Part shown: piece after piece, positions 18,715-27,496 of the stretch
How positions within the stretch are numbered: position 1 is the first letter of the stretch
Layout: the number at the start of each line of letters is the position of its first letter
From: Pseudomonas sp. ANT_H12B
GTDB lineage: Bacteria > Pseudomonadota > Gammaproteobacteria > Pseudomonadales > Pseudomonadaceae
Length of the DNA stretch: 64,000 bases
Direction of reading: 5' to 3'
NCBI RefSeq assembly: GCF_008369325.1
Contig: NZ_VOBI01000001.1
Span: 434,001 to 498,000 of the forward strand
Translations under genes and position numbers: made by a program
Notes under the pieces: model-generated
Told to the model about the DNA's origin: nothing
What the model saw: only the letters and a program-made list of their open reading frames with translations
Database searches by the model: none

Positions 18715-19041
18715 TTATGGCTTAGCGATCGTACGGTCAAAATCATCCAGCGAGTAACCGACGATGCCAGAGGTTTTGTCCGGCGTGATGTTGCTGCTGT
18801 ACAGCGTGCCTATCGGCGAGTCAATCGGCAGGCCACCGGCAAATGGTTCGCCACCTCTGGCGGTGTGACAGGCCGTGCAATCACCCGCGTCGGCCAGGTA
18901 GCGTCCCTTCTCGATCAGCACGGCTTGTTCCGCCTCAGGCGCTGGCTGCAACGCACGGGAGTGCGTCGGCCAAAAGGCGAACACCAACAACACAACCACC
19001 ACCACTCCCAATCCAACCAGACTCAAGAGAAACTTTTTCAT
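18715..19041 (-). pseudogene. 3'-truncated membrane-anchored cytochrome c subunit
   Basis: 108 residues with an N-terminal membrane anchor (residues 4-24), one c-type haem site C55-T-A-C58-H59, and the TLYSSNITPDKTSGIVGYSLDDFDR segment typical of the first domain of three-haem alcohol/aldehyde dehydrogenase cytochromes. Those are over 400 residues; here the frame stops right after DDFDRTIAKP. An RBS (AAGGAGAGC) and start are intact. It is most likely the stump left by a deletion, although a single-haem protein could still be made. Confidence 0.8.
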
Positions 19042-19082
19042 GGGTTGCTCTCCTTATGCCTGAATCAGCGGGCCGGGTTTTT

Positions 19083-19372
19083 TCAGGTACTGTCCTGGTA
19101 CTGGGCCATGGCGCGGAATGAATAATCCGAATGATCGCCCCGCCTTCCGGTTTGGAGCTGTCGCCATAGCCGCGCAAGTCGGTGCAGACCACGGTGAAAT
19201 CCTTGGCCAGGCGCGGTGCGATCTTGTGCCAGGACAAGTGATTAACCGGATTGCCGTGCATCAGCAGCAAGGGCGGACCCTCGCCACCCACGACGGTGAC
19301 GATCTCGGCTCCGCTGGCCTTGGTGATGGTTTTGGTGAAATTCTCGAACATAGTGTCAGCCAGGGGTTTCAT
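19083..19372 (-). pseudogene. haloacetate dehalogenase-like alpha/beta hydrolase, frameshifted and truncated
   Basis: From the ATG at 19372 (GGAGAAAAACTG upstream) about 70 residues match the start of fluoro/haloacetate dehalogenases: VGGEGPPLLLMHGNPVNHLSWHKI, the oxyanion HGNP, and DLRGYGDSSKPEGG. The frame then slips. Family sequence resumes in another frame as DYSFRAMAQYQDST and ends at a stop at 19083-19085. The nucleophile-elbow region and the rest are missing. It abuts the cytochrome fragment, so a deletion joined two unrelated genes. Confidence 0.75.
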
Positions 19373-19698
19373 CAGTTTTTCTCCTGTCCAATCAAGGCGT
19401 GTCTTTGTTGTTATCGGCAGCGCCAGTCGAGTTAGCCTGAAGTGCATGGGCCGACTCTTTAGCTCAACCGCTGTGGACATCCTAGGCCGACGGGATGGGC
19501 TTCAAGGTGTAAACCGTGGGATGGGCATTCACATAATGTGGTTTGAGCGCGGTGGTTGTAGCCGCGGGTGGAGAGTTTGAATGGCCCGATCGAACCGAAA
19601 TCAGACGCTGCTGGTACAGCGCATCACGCATTGATACTGTCACCGCCACGAGTCATTGCATGATCCGGTTTGAACGCCAGCGTCTTTGGAGGCATTGG
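19373..19698. other. intergenic region without recognisable gene
   Basis: No open frame with family resemblance was seen on either strand. It holds the upstream region of the dehalogenase fragment and the leader of the D,D-dipeptidase/L,D-transpeptidase gene, whose RBS GGAGG is at about 19688. Confidence 0.5.
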
Positions 19699-21189
19699 AT
19701 GCGCCATGTTTGCCTGATTCAACCTGCGTCTTTCTCGACACTATCTGTGGTTCGACTGCACAACTTGCTCGCGCGGCCCTGGCTGCGGTGGCTGCTGTGC
19801 CTGAGCATCGTCGGGCCTTGCACCGCCAGCGCCGAGCCCATACCTGAGAACATGGTGTATTTGCGCACGATTGATCCGGGCATCGAGCAAGACATGCGCT
19901 ATGCCAGTGCCCATAACTTCACTGGGCATCCACTCGACGGTTACGCCGCTGCCGAGTGCCTGATGTCAGTGGACGCCGCCAAGGCCCTCGCCCGGGTACA
20001 AAAGGCATTGAGTGCGCAGGGTTACGGTTTGAAGGTGTTCGACTGCTATCGGCCCAGCCGTGCTGTCGCCGATATGGGACGCTTCGCGACGGAGCCGGGT
20101 GACCCGCGCAAAGCCGAATTCTATCCGCGCGTGGACAAACAGGACTTCTGGCGCCTGGGTTACGTGGCACGGGTGTCGAATCACTCAAAGGGCACAACCG
20201 TGGACCTGACAATGACAGGTCCGGATGCCCTGCCAGCCGATCTCTGGACACCTTCAGCCAGGCAAGTCGATTGCACCGCCCCCTATGGCCAGCGTTGGCG
20301 CGACGGCGCACTCGATATGGGCACAGGTTTCGATTGCTTCGATGAGCGAGCGCATACCGACAACCCGACGATCACCGCAGCCGCCAAGGAAAATCGCCAG
20401 AGACTCAGCAGGGCCATGGAAAAAGAAGGGTTTACCGGATATTCCAAGGAGTGGTGGCACTTCACCTATAGCGGCGAGGGTTCGCCGAAGAACGTCATGG
20501 ATTTCCCCATAACGCCGCTGGGCACAAGCGACGTTCTCGATGCCAGCAACCAACTGATTGTGGTCACAACAAAAAACTGGACTGACATTCAGGGCACCGC
20601 CCAGCGCTACGAACGGCATGGGAAAACCTTTCGAAAATACCAGGACTCGTTTCCTGTGGTGCTAGGCAAGAGCGGGCTGGCGTGGGGCAAGGGACTAATC
20701 AGCGCTGAACAAAGTGAAGGCCCAGTCAAACATGAAGGAGACGGGAAAGCGCCTGCGGGAGTATTCAAACTTGGAACGGCTTTTGGCTACGATGCTACGG
20801 CCGAAACCAGACTGCCTTACCTCGTGCTGACCTCGACCACCGAATGCGTGGATGACAGCAACTCCGAGCGCTATAACGAGCTCGTCGACGGGGCAACTGT
20901 ATCGAAGGACTGGACCAGCTCCGAACAGATGCGCAGCAAAGATGAGTTGTATCGAAATGGCATTTTCATCGAGCACAATACGCCGGCGACCCGGGCGTCG
21001 GGCTCGTGCATTTTCTTCCACATCTGGCGCGGCCCCACCTCGCCGACGCTTGGCTGCACAGCCATGGATCAAGCGGACATTGCTCGTTTGTTCAGTTGGC
21101 TGGATCCTCGCCAGTCCCCTCTGCTGGTTCAAATGCCCGAGGCGCAATACGAGCACTTTCGCGCAAGCTGGAACCTCCCCGAACGTTGA
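19699..21189 (+). CDS. predicted fusion: VanX-like D-Ala-D-Ala dipeptidase plus L,D-transpeptidase
   Basis: 496 residues from the ATG at 19699, placed after TTTGGAGG. A hydrophobic stretch at about 27-45 ending ASA|EP looks like a signal peptide, so the protein is periplasmic. Residues about 50-275 are a zinc M15D (VanX) domain: R118, the S-x-H-x-x-G-x-x-x-D motif with H162 and D169, then E251-W-W-H254. Residues about 283-490 are a YkuD-type L,D-transpeptidase domain with H426, H441 and C453 in HIWRGPTSPTLGCTAM. One part would trim D-Ala-D-Ala ends or dipeptides and the other would form or break L,D crosslinks in peptidoglycan. The domains are usually separate proteins. Confidence 0.85.
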   Translation: MRHVCLIQPASFSTLSVVRLHNLLARPWLRWLLCLSIVGPCTASAEPIPENMVYLRTIDPGIEQDMRYASAHNFTGHPLDGYAAAECLMSVDAAKALARVQKALSAQGYGLKVFDCYRPSRAVADMGRFATEPGDPRKAEFYPRVDKQDFWRLGYVARVSNHSKGTTVDLTMTGPDALPADLWTPSARQVDCTAPYGQRWRDGALDMGTGFDCFDERAHTDNPTITAAAKENRQRLSRAMEKEGFTGYSKEWWHFTYSGEGSPKNVMDFPITPLGTSDVLDASNQLIVVTTKNWTDIQGTAQRYERHGKTFRKYQDSFPVVLGKSGLAWGKGLISAEQSEGPVKHEGDGKAPAGVFKLGTAFGYDATAETRLPYLVLTSTTECVDDSNSERYNELVDGATVSKDWTSSEQMRSKDELYRNGIFIEHNTPATRASGSCIFFHIWRGPTSPTLGCTAMDQADIARLFSWLDPRQSPLLVQMPEAQYEHFRASWNLPER

Positions 21190-21255
21190 TACCAGACCAG
21201 ACCAAGGGTTGAGCAGTTGCCGTGGCTGGATCGCCACCGGAATTTCCGGGCGAAT

Positions 21256-21265
21256 TCGTATACCA
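21256..21265. promoter_or_regulatory. operator half-palindrome before the hydroxyproline GntR gene
   Basis: TCGTATACCA lies 32 bases ahead of the GTG start at 21297. It matches the TCGTATACGA boxes at 26620 and 32546 in nine of ten bases, suggesting autoregulation by the GntR protein. Confidence 0.65.
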
Positions 21266-21296
21266 TATCCGCAACTCATTCCGAACGATCGACGCC

Positions 21297-21968
21297 GTGA
21301 ACCTACCCAAATTCAATGCTCCGGACCTTGGCAATGCGCCTTCGACTTCGGAAATCATCACCCGTCACCTGCGTGACGCCATCGTCGCCGGGCATTTCGC
21401 CGAGGACGAGCCGATTCGCCAGGATGACATCGCCCGTCAGTTCAACGTCAGCAAGATTCCGGTGCGCGAAGCCCTCAAGCGTCTGGAAGCCGAAGGCCTG
21501 GTGATGTTCCAGCGCAATCGCGGGGCGATGGTCACGCGGGTGTCCGATGCGGAACTGGCGCAGATGTTCGAAGTGCGCATGTTGCTCGAAGACAAGGTGC
21601 TGCGCCTGGCCATTCCCAACATGACTGAAGAAACCTTCGCGCGCGCCGAGCGCATTTGCCAGGAATTCATCGGCGAAGATGACGTGGGACGCTGGGCCGA
21701 GCTCAACTGGGAACTGCATGCCTGCCTTTACGAACCGGCGCAGCGACCGTTTCTGGTCAGCCTGATCCGCTCGGTCAACGATAAGCTGGAGCGCTACTTG
21801 CGCATGCAGATGAGTCTCTCGGCCGGCAAGGATCGCGCTGATCACGAACACAGGGAAATCCTTGCAGCCTGCCGCGCCGGTGACGTGGATCTGGCGGTGA
21901 AGCTGCTCGACGAGCACATTGCCGGGGTCTGCAAGACGCTGTTCGAGCACCTGCCTCACAGCCATTGA
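21297..21968 (+). CDS. GntR/FCD-family regulator of hydroxyproline catabolism
   Basis: 223 residues if it starts at the GTG at 21297 (VNLPKFNAPDLGN). The longer frame from 21222 would put the operator-like box inside the gene, so the shorter start is preferred. The HTH is IRQDDIARQFNVSKIPVREALKRLEAEGLV. The C-terminal FCD helices include NWELHACLYEPAQRPFL. It begins a cluster of hydroxyproline genes on the same strand. The TCGTATAC boxes before this gene, the ABC transporter and the deaminase are its likely binding sites. Confidence 0.88.
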   Translation: MNLPKFNAPDLGNAPSTSEIITRHLRDAIVAGHFAEDEPIRQDDIARQFNVSKIPVREALKRLEAEGLVMFQRNRGAMVTRVSDAELAQMFEVRMLLEDKVLRLAIPNMTEETFARAERICQEFIGEDDVGRWAELNWELHACLYEPAQRPFLVSLIRSVNDKLERYLRMQMSLSAGKDRADHEHREILAACRAGDVDLAVKLLDEHIAGVCKTLFEHLPHSH

Positions 21969-22082
21969 CCACCCGCCGCACTGTGCCGATTTCGTCATCG
22001 GCACTGGATAAATCCATCAAGCCGGCACGCCTCCCTACAGGCCACTCTTTCGTTCACGCATCTGAACGGACGTGGCCATCCC

Positions 22083-23015
22083 ATGAAACGCATCACTGTG
22101 ATCGACTCCCATACCGGCGGCGAGCCGACCCGCCTGGTGACTGCCGGTTTTCCTGACCTGGGCACCGGCAGCATGGCCGAACGTCGACAGCGGCTGGCGG
22201 AACATCATGACCAATGGCGCGCCGCCTGCGTGCTGGAACCACGCGGTAGCGACGTGCTGGTCGGCGCGCTGCTGTGTGAGCCGGTGGACCCGACCGCTTG
22301 CGCCGGGGTGATTTTCTTCAACAACAGCGGTTACCTCGGGATGTGCGGTCACGGCACCATCGGCCTGATCGCATCGCTGGCGCATCTGGGCAAGATCGGC
22401 CCCGGCGTACACAACATTGAAACCCCGGTGGGAACGGTGCAGGCAACCTTGCACGAAGACCGTTCGGTCAGTGTGCGCAACGTGCCGGCCTACCGTTATC
22501 GTAAAGCGCTGTCGTTGCAGGTACCGGGTGTCGGCCAAGTGATCGGTGATGTGGCTTGGGGCGGAAACTGGTTTTTCCTGATCGCCGAGCATGGTTTGCG
22601 TGTTGCCGGCGATAACCTCGAAGCGCTGACCGCCTATACCTTCGCCGTGCAGCAGGCACTGGAGGTTCAGGGCATCCGCGGCGAAGACGGCGGGTTGATC
22701 GACCATGTCGAGCTGTTCGCCGATGACGATCTTGCCGACAGCCGCAACTTCGTCCTCTGCCCCGGTAAAGCCTACGACCGCTCGCCCTGCGGCACCGGCA
22801 CCAGCGCCAAACTGGCGTGCCTGGCGGCCGACGACAAGTTGCAACCGGGGCAGATCTGGCGCCAGGCCAGTGTCATTGGCAGCGAGTTCGAAGGTTCCTA
22901 CGAAATCCACGGCGAGCGCATCGTGCCGACCATTCGCGGCCGCGCCTACATCAGCGCCGAAGCCAGCCTGATCATCGAACAGGACGACCCGTTCGCCTGG
23001 GGCATTCGCCCGTGA
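22083..23015 (+). CDS. lhpA: 4-hydroxyproline 2-epimerase
   Basis: 310 residues, proline racemase family. Both catalytic cysteines are present: C88 in GMCGHGTIG and C236 in [11 protein letters not shown]. It interconverts trans-4-hydroxy-L-proline and cis-4-hydroxy-D-proline, the first step of the pathway. Genes for the D-hydroxyproline dehydrogenase follow with overlapping ends, which makes hydroxyproline rather than proline the likely substrate. The start [19 protein letters not shown] is the family N-terminus. Confidence 0.93.
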   Translation: MKRITVIDSHTGGEPTRLVTAGFPDLGTGSMAERRQRLAEHHDQWRAACVLEPRGSDVLVGALLCEPVDPTACAGVIFFNNSGYLGMCGHGTIGLIASLAHLGKIGPGVHNIETPVGTVQATLHEDRSVSVRNVPAYRYRKALSLQVPGVGQVIGDVAWGGNWFFLIAEHGLRVAGDNLEALTAYTFAVQQALEVQGIRGEDGGLIDHVELFADDDLADSRNFVLCPGKAYDRSPCGTGTSAKLACLAADDKLQPGQIWRQASVIGSEFEGSYEIHGERIVPTIRGRAYISAEASLIIEQDDPFAWGIRP

Positions 23016-24127
23016 ACGAGGGCCTAGTGGCTGATGTGATCGTGATCGGCGCCGGCATCATCGGCGCCGCTTGTGCCCAGGCGCTGGCCCGGCGTGGTTT
23101 GCATGTGCTGGTGCTGGACGCCGGTCTGCACGGTGCGACGGCGGCGGGCATGGGTCACCTGCTGGTCCTCGACGATAACCCGGCAGAACTGGCGCTCAGT
23201 CAATATTCCCTGCAACGCTGGCGCGAACTGGCTCCGGCCCTGCCCGACGGCTGCGCCTACCGCAGCAACGGCACACTTTGGCTGGCGGCCAATGCCGAAG
23301 AAATGGCTGTCGCCCAAAGCAAATGCCACACCTTGCTGGAACACGGCGTGGATTGCGAGTTGATCACCGATCGTGGCTTGCGCCAGCGCGAACCGGAACT
23401 GCGCGAAGGCCTGGAAGGCGGGCTGCTGATCAATGGCGACGGCATACTTTATGCCCCGGCGACCGCATGCTGGATGCTCGAATCACCCAACATCAGCCAG
23501 CGGCGGGCGCGGGTCAGCGAAGTCGACGGCAACCGCGTGCGACTCGACGACGGTCACTGGCTGGGCGCCGATGCGGTGATTCTGGCCAACGGCATCCAAG
23601 CCAACGAGCTGTGCCCCGAGTTGCCGATCGAGCCGAAAAAAGGCCACCTGCTGATCACCGACCGTTACCCCGGCAAAGTCACCCATACCCTGGTGGAACT
23701 CGGTTACGTCACCAGTGCCCACAACGCCACCGGCCCCTCAACGGCCTGCAACATCCAGCCCCGGCCGACCGGGCAATTGTTCATCGGCGCCTCGCGACAA
23801 TTCGGCACCACCGACCCGCAGGTCGAGGGCTGGATGCTGGCGAAAATGCTCAGGCGTGCGACCGACTACATGCCGGGCCTGGCACAGCTCAACGGCATCC
23901 GCGCCTGGACCGGTTTTCGCGCCGCGAGCCCCGACGGCCTGCCGTTGGTGGGCCAGCACCCGCAACGTCAAGGCTTATGGCTGGCGGTCGGCCACGAGGG
24001 GCTGGGCGTGACGACCGCCCCCGGCACTGCCGACTTGCTGGTCGCGCAGATGTTCGACGAAACACCACCGCTGGCTGCGCAGCCTTATCTGCCGCAACGA
24101 TTTTTCAAGGAACCTCTGTATGCCTGA
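23012..24127 (+). CDS. lhpB: D-hydroxyproline dehydrogenase, FAD amino-acid oxidase-type subunit
   Basis: 371 residues from the GTG at 23012, which overlaps the epimerase stop by four bases; a GTG at 23027 is an alternative. N-terminal FAD fold [21 protein letters not shown] and C-terminal [21 protein letters not shown], as in DadA/glycine-oxidase-type enzymes. It oxidises cis-4-hydroxy-D-proline to pyrroline-4-hydroxy-2-carboxylate. In Pseudomonas the heteromeric form is built from this subunit plus a small ferredoxin and an NAD(P)-type flavoprotein, exactly the next two genes. Confidence 0.9.
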   Translation: MNEGLVADVIVIGAGIIGAACAQALARRGLHVLVLDAGLHGATAAGMGHLLVLDDNPAELALSQYSLQRWRELAPALPDGCAYRSNGTLWLAANAEEMAVAQSKCHTLLEHGVDCELITDRGLRQREPELREGLEGGLLINGDGILYAPATACWMLESPNISQRRARVSEVDGNRVRLDDGHWLGADAVILANGIQANELCPELPIEPKKGHLLITDRYPGKVTHTLVELGYVTSAHNATGPSTACNIQPRPTGQLFIGASRQFGTTDPQVEGWMLAKMLRRATDYMPGLAQLNGIRAWTGFRAASPDGLPLVGQHPQRQGLWLAVGHEGLGVTTAPGTADLLVAQMFDETPPLAAQPYLPQRFFKEPLYA

Positions 24128-24356
24128 ATTGATGCTGGACGGCCGCGCGCTGAAGGTTGCCGAGGGCACCAACGTTGCTGCCGCGTTGGCTCTGGGTGGC
24201 GACGGTTGCGGTCGCACCTCGGTCAGTGGCCAGCGTCGCGCGCCGCTGTGCGGCATGGGCATCTGCCAGGAATGCCGAGTGACCATCGACGGTCGCCGCC
24301 GTCTGGCTTGCCAGACCCTGTGCCGTGACGGCATGCACGTGGAGACTCACGCATGA
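24120..24356 (+). CDS. D-hydroxyproline dehydrogenase, [2Fe-2S] subunit
   Basis: 78 residues, a minimal ferredoxin domain of the HcnA type. The cluster cysteines lie in CGMGICQECRVTIDGRRRLAC (preceded by APL; C-x4-C-x2-C-x11-C). It overlaps the gene before by eight bases and the gene after by four, so the three are translationally coupled. It would carry electrons between the two flavoprotein subunits. Confidence 0.9.
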   Translation: MPELMLDGRALKVAEGTNVAAALALGGDGCGRTSVSGQRRAPLCGMGICQECRVTIDGRRRLACQTLCRDGMHVETHA

Positions 24357-25609
24357 GTGAATACGCCGACCTGCTGATCATCGGTGCCGGTCCCGCCGGC
24401 ATGGCCGCCGCGCTCGCCGCAGCGCCGAGCGGTGCACGCATCGTCATGCTCGATGACAACCCGCTCCCGGGCGGGCAAATCTGGCGCGACGGCCCCCGGG
24501 CCAGCCTGCCGAATCAGGCGCGTCAGATGCGCGAGCGACTGGAGGCATGCAGCAACATCCACCACCATCACGGCACTCGGGTGATCGCCTGCGCCGGCCC
24601 TAAACAACTGCTGGTCGAAGACCCCGATCACGGCTGGCTGATCGATTACGACAAACTGATTCTGTGCACCGGCGCCCGCGAGTTGCTGCTGCCCTTCCCC
24701 GGCTGGACGTTGCCCGGTGTCACAGGCGCGGGCGGCCTTCAGGCATTGATCAAGGGTGGCCTGCCGGTGCAGGGCGAGCGCATTGTGATCGCCGGCAGCG
24801 GACCGTTGTTGCTCGCCAGTGCCGCCACCGCGAAACACAATGGCGCCCGGGTACTGCGCATCGCCGAGCAGGCTTCAACGGCCGCCGTCGCCGGTTTCGC
24901 CACACAACTGCCACGCTGGCCGAACAAATTGATGCAGTCGTTCACGTTGTTCGACCACCATTACCGTAGCGCAACCCACGTACTGGCCGCGCTAGGCAGT
25001 GACCGGCTCGAAGGCGTGCGCCTGCAACAGCAAGGAAAGATCGTCGAACTGGCGTGTGATCGCCTGGCTTGCGGCTTCGGTTTGATTCCCAATACCCAGC
25101 TCGGCCAGGCACTGGACTGTGCCCTCGACGGCGCCGCGCTCGCGGTCAATGCCTGGCAGACCACTAGTCGCGTCGATCACTACGCAGCGGGTGAATGCAC
25201 CGGTTTCGGTGGCAGCGAACTGGCCTTGGTCGAAGGCGCGATCGCAGGCCACGCAGCGGTGGGTGACAGTGAAGCGGCCCGACAATTGTGGCCGCGTCGT
25301 GCGCGCTGGCAGGGTTTCGCCAAGGCCCTGAACCATGCATTCACCCTCGACCCACAGCTAAAGTCGCTGGCGCAGGCCGACACCCTGGTGTGTCGCTGCG
25401 AAGACGTACCTTACGCCGCACTGGCCGGGCACACTGACTGGCGCGAGGCCAAACTGGCCAGCCGCTGTGGCATGGGCGCCTGCCAGGGCCGGGTGTGCGG
25501 CGGCGCGTTGCAGCATTTGTTTGGCTGGCAACCCGCAGCACCACGGCCGCCGTTCAGCCCGGCGCGGATCGAGACCTTGTTGTGCCTGGAAGACACCCCG
25601 CCGGCTTGA
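24353..25609 (+). CDS. D-hydroxyproline dehydrogenase, large flavoprotein subunit (HcnB-like)
   Basis: 418 residues. Two dinucleotide-binding folds are seen: LIIGAGPAGMAAALAAAPSG at the N-terminus and IVIAGSGPLLLASAATAKHNG in the middle. The C-terminal BFD-like [2Fe-2S] region has CRCEDVPYAAL and GMGACQGRVCGG. This matches the alpha subunit of opine/hydroxyproline dehydrogenases. With the two genes before it, it completes the heteromeric membrane-associated dehydrogenase that feeds electrons to the respiratory chain. Confidence 0.9.
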   Translation: MSEYADLLIIGAGPAGMAAALAAAPSGARIVMLDDNPLPGGQIWRDGPRASLPNQARQMRERLEACSNIHHHHGTRVIACAGPKQLLVEDPDHGWLIDYDKLILCTGARELLLPFPGWTLPGVTGAGGLQALIKGGLPVQGERIVIAGSGPLLLASAATAKHNGARVLRIAEQASTAAVAGFATQLPRWPNKLMQSFTLFDHHYRSATHVLAALGSDRLEGVRLQQQGKIVELACDRLACGFGLIPNTQLGQALDCALDGAALAVNAWQTTSRVDHYAAGECTGFGGSELALVEGAIAGHAAVGDSEAARQLWPRRARWQGFAKALNHAFTLDPQLKSLAQADTLVCRCEDVPYAALAGHTDWREAKLASRCGMGACQGRVCGGALQHLFGWQPAAPRPPFSPARIETLLCLEDTPPA

Positions 25610-25683
25610 ATGCCGGCCCGGGGCTTTCGGGACGGCAGCCGAGTCTTTATGATCCCGGCAGTTGCCACCAGACGCCCAGCGCC

Positions 25684-26433
25684 ATGTATGCCTCACTCAC
25701 TCCCTTCAAACCGTGCGACCTGCCGACCCTGCTGAGCAGCCTGGAGCCGATCGCGGCACTGCTCGATACCCTGTCGGACGTGGTGTTTTTCATCAAGGAC
25801 AGCGAGGCCCGCTACGCCTTCGTCAACCAGACTTTGGCCCGGCGTTGTGGTTTCAAACACAGTGACGAGCTGCTCGGGCGGACCGCCGAGATGGTCTTTC
25901 CGCAGCGCTACGGCCCGCTGTACACCGAACAGGATCGACGAGTGCTGTCCACTGGCCGCGAGCTGGCCGACCAACTTGAACTGCACCTCTATTACGGCAA
26001 CCAACCGATCTGGTGCCTGACCCACAAACTCGCTTTGCATGATGGACAGGGTCACATCGTCGGCCTTGCGGGCATCTCCCGTGACCTGCAATTGCCGCAG
26101 TCCAATCATCCGGCCTTCCAGAAGCTTGCCGCGGTGGATGCGCATATCCGCAAGCACTTCGCTCGCCCCATCAGCCTTGCCGAGCTGACTGAAATAGCCG
26201 GGTATTCGGTGGCGCAACTGGAGCGTCACTGCAAACGGGTTTTCCAACTCACGCCACGGCAGATGATTCACAAGGCTCGCCTGGAAGAATCCTCACGGCT
26301 GTTGCTGGACACCGATCTGCCGATCACCGAGATCGCCCTGCGCTGCGGTTACACCGATCACAGTGCCTTCAGCCGCCAGTTTCGCGCGCTGACCAGCCTT
26401 GCGCCGAGCCAGTATCGCGACAGCCGTCGCTGA
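25684..26433 (+). CDS. AraC-family regulator with N-terminal PAS domain
   Basis: 249 residues from the ATG at 25684. Residues about 25-135 form a PAS domain (LDTLSDVVFFIKDSEARYAFVNQ, then a PAC-like LAGISRDLQ). Residues about 145-247 form a double-HTH AraC domain (ISLAELTEIAGYSVAQLERH and LPITEIALRCGYTDHSAFSR). It lies 74 bases after the dehydrogenase genes and faces the transporter operon, so it probably senses a pathway metabolite or redox state and adds a second layer to GntR control. Confidence 0.88.
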   Translation: MYASLTPFKPCDLPTLLSSLEPIAALLDTLSDVVFFIKDSEARYAFVNQTLARRCGFKHSDELLGRTAEMVFPQRYGPLYTEQDRRVLSTGRELADQLELHLYYGNQPIWCLTHKLALHDGQGHIVGLAGISRDLQLPQSNHPAFQKLAAVDAHIRKHFARPISLAELTEIAGYSVAQLERHCKRVFQLTPRQMIHKARLEESSRLLLDTDLPITEIALRCGYTDHSAFSRQFRALTSLAPSQYRDSRR

Positions 26434-26619
26434 TCAGTGTTCCTTTAAGGGGCGTCAGTTGTCCCTGCTGCTCCCTTCTGTAACACCGGCTGATACAGGC
26501 CACCGAAGTCTTCTTCTCGTTCGTTTTAGGTTCCTGATCCTTCAGGCCGCCTAGCTCAAGGGCTGATGAACAATTCTCGCCTCTATTCAGAAACAGGCAC
26601 GTTCATTGCTAATTTAATA

Positions 26620-26629
26620 TCGTATACGA
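26620..26629. promoter_or_regulatory. operator palindrome before the hydroxyproline ABC operon
   Basis: ATATCGTATACGAAAT contains the palindrome TCGTATACGA, 48 bases ahead of the binding-protein start. The same block recurs at 32542-32558 in front of the deaminase gene. Confidence 0.75.
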
Positions 26630-26676
26630 AATTCACAATACGATAGCTAACAGCACTTTCCGACAACGAGGCCTCT

Positions 26677-27495
26677 ATGAAAAACCCCGCATTTGCCGTA
26701 GCCCTCAGCGCTGTTCTCAGTACCTCTTTCATCGCCACCGCCCACGCCGACAAACTCGACGACATTATCGGTTCGGGCAAACTGCGTTGCGCCGTAACCC
26801 TGGACTTCCCGCCCATGGGTTTTCGCGATGAAGGTAACAACCCGGCAGGTTTCGACGTGGACTACTGCCACGACCTGGCGAAAATCCTCGGGGTCGATGC
26901 CGAAGTGGTTGAAACGCCCTTCCCCGACCGCATTCCGGCGCTGGTCTCCGGGCGTGCCGACGTGATCGTCGCGTCCACCTCCGACACCCTCGAACGGGCT
27001 AAAACCGTCGGCCTCACCGTGCCTTACTTCGCCTTCCAGATGGTCGTGCTGACCCGCGACAACACCGGCATCAACAGCTTCGCCGATATCAAAGGCAAGG
27101 CATTGGGCAACACCAGCGGCACCTATGAAGCGATCGCCCTGGAAAAAGATGTGAAGAGCTGGGGCTCCGGGACATTCCGCGCCTATCAGTCGCAGAACGA
27201 CACGCTGCTGGCGGTCGCCCAGGGCCACATCGACGCCACCGTGGTGACCAATACCGTGGCCGCCGCCACGCTCAAATCGGGCAAATACAAGAACCTGAAA
27301 ATCGCCGGCAACGCGCCATACACCATCGACTACGTGTCCCTGGGCGCCAAGCGCAACGAGTATGGCCTGCTCAGATACCTCGACCTGTTCGTCAACCAGC
27401 AGGTGCGCACCGGTCGCTATAAAGAGTTGTTTACCAAATGGGTCGGCACCGAGATTTCGCCCACCGACCTGACCGTGCCAAAGGTCTACTACTGA
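26677..27495 (+). CDS. ABC transporter substrate-binding protein, polar amino acid type
   Basis: 272 residues with a clear signal peptide (residues 1-24, cleavage at AHA|DK). The SBP_bac_3 fold is shown by LRCAVTLDFPPMGFRD and GFDVDYCHDLAKILG. It delivers a polar amino acid to the permeases encoded at 29277-30603. Its place in the hydroxyproline operon, with aconitase X inserted between it and the permeases, suggests a hydroxyproline isomer as ligand. Confidence 0.9.
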   Translation: MKNPAFAVALSAVLSTSFIATAHADKLDDIIGSGKLRCAVTLDFPPMGFRDEGNNPAGFDVDYCHDLAKILGVDAEVVETPFPDRIPALVSGRADVIVASTSDTLERAKTVGLTVPYFAFQMVVLTRDNTGINSFADIKGKALGNTSGTYEAIALEKDVKSWGSGTFRAYQSQNDTLLAVAQGHIDATVVTNTVAAATLKSGKYKNLKIAGNAPYTIDYVSLGAKRNEYGLLRYLDLFVNQQVRTGRYKELFTKWVGTEISPTDLTVPKVYY

Positions 27496-27496
27496 G

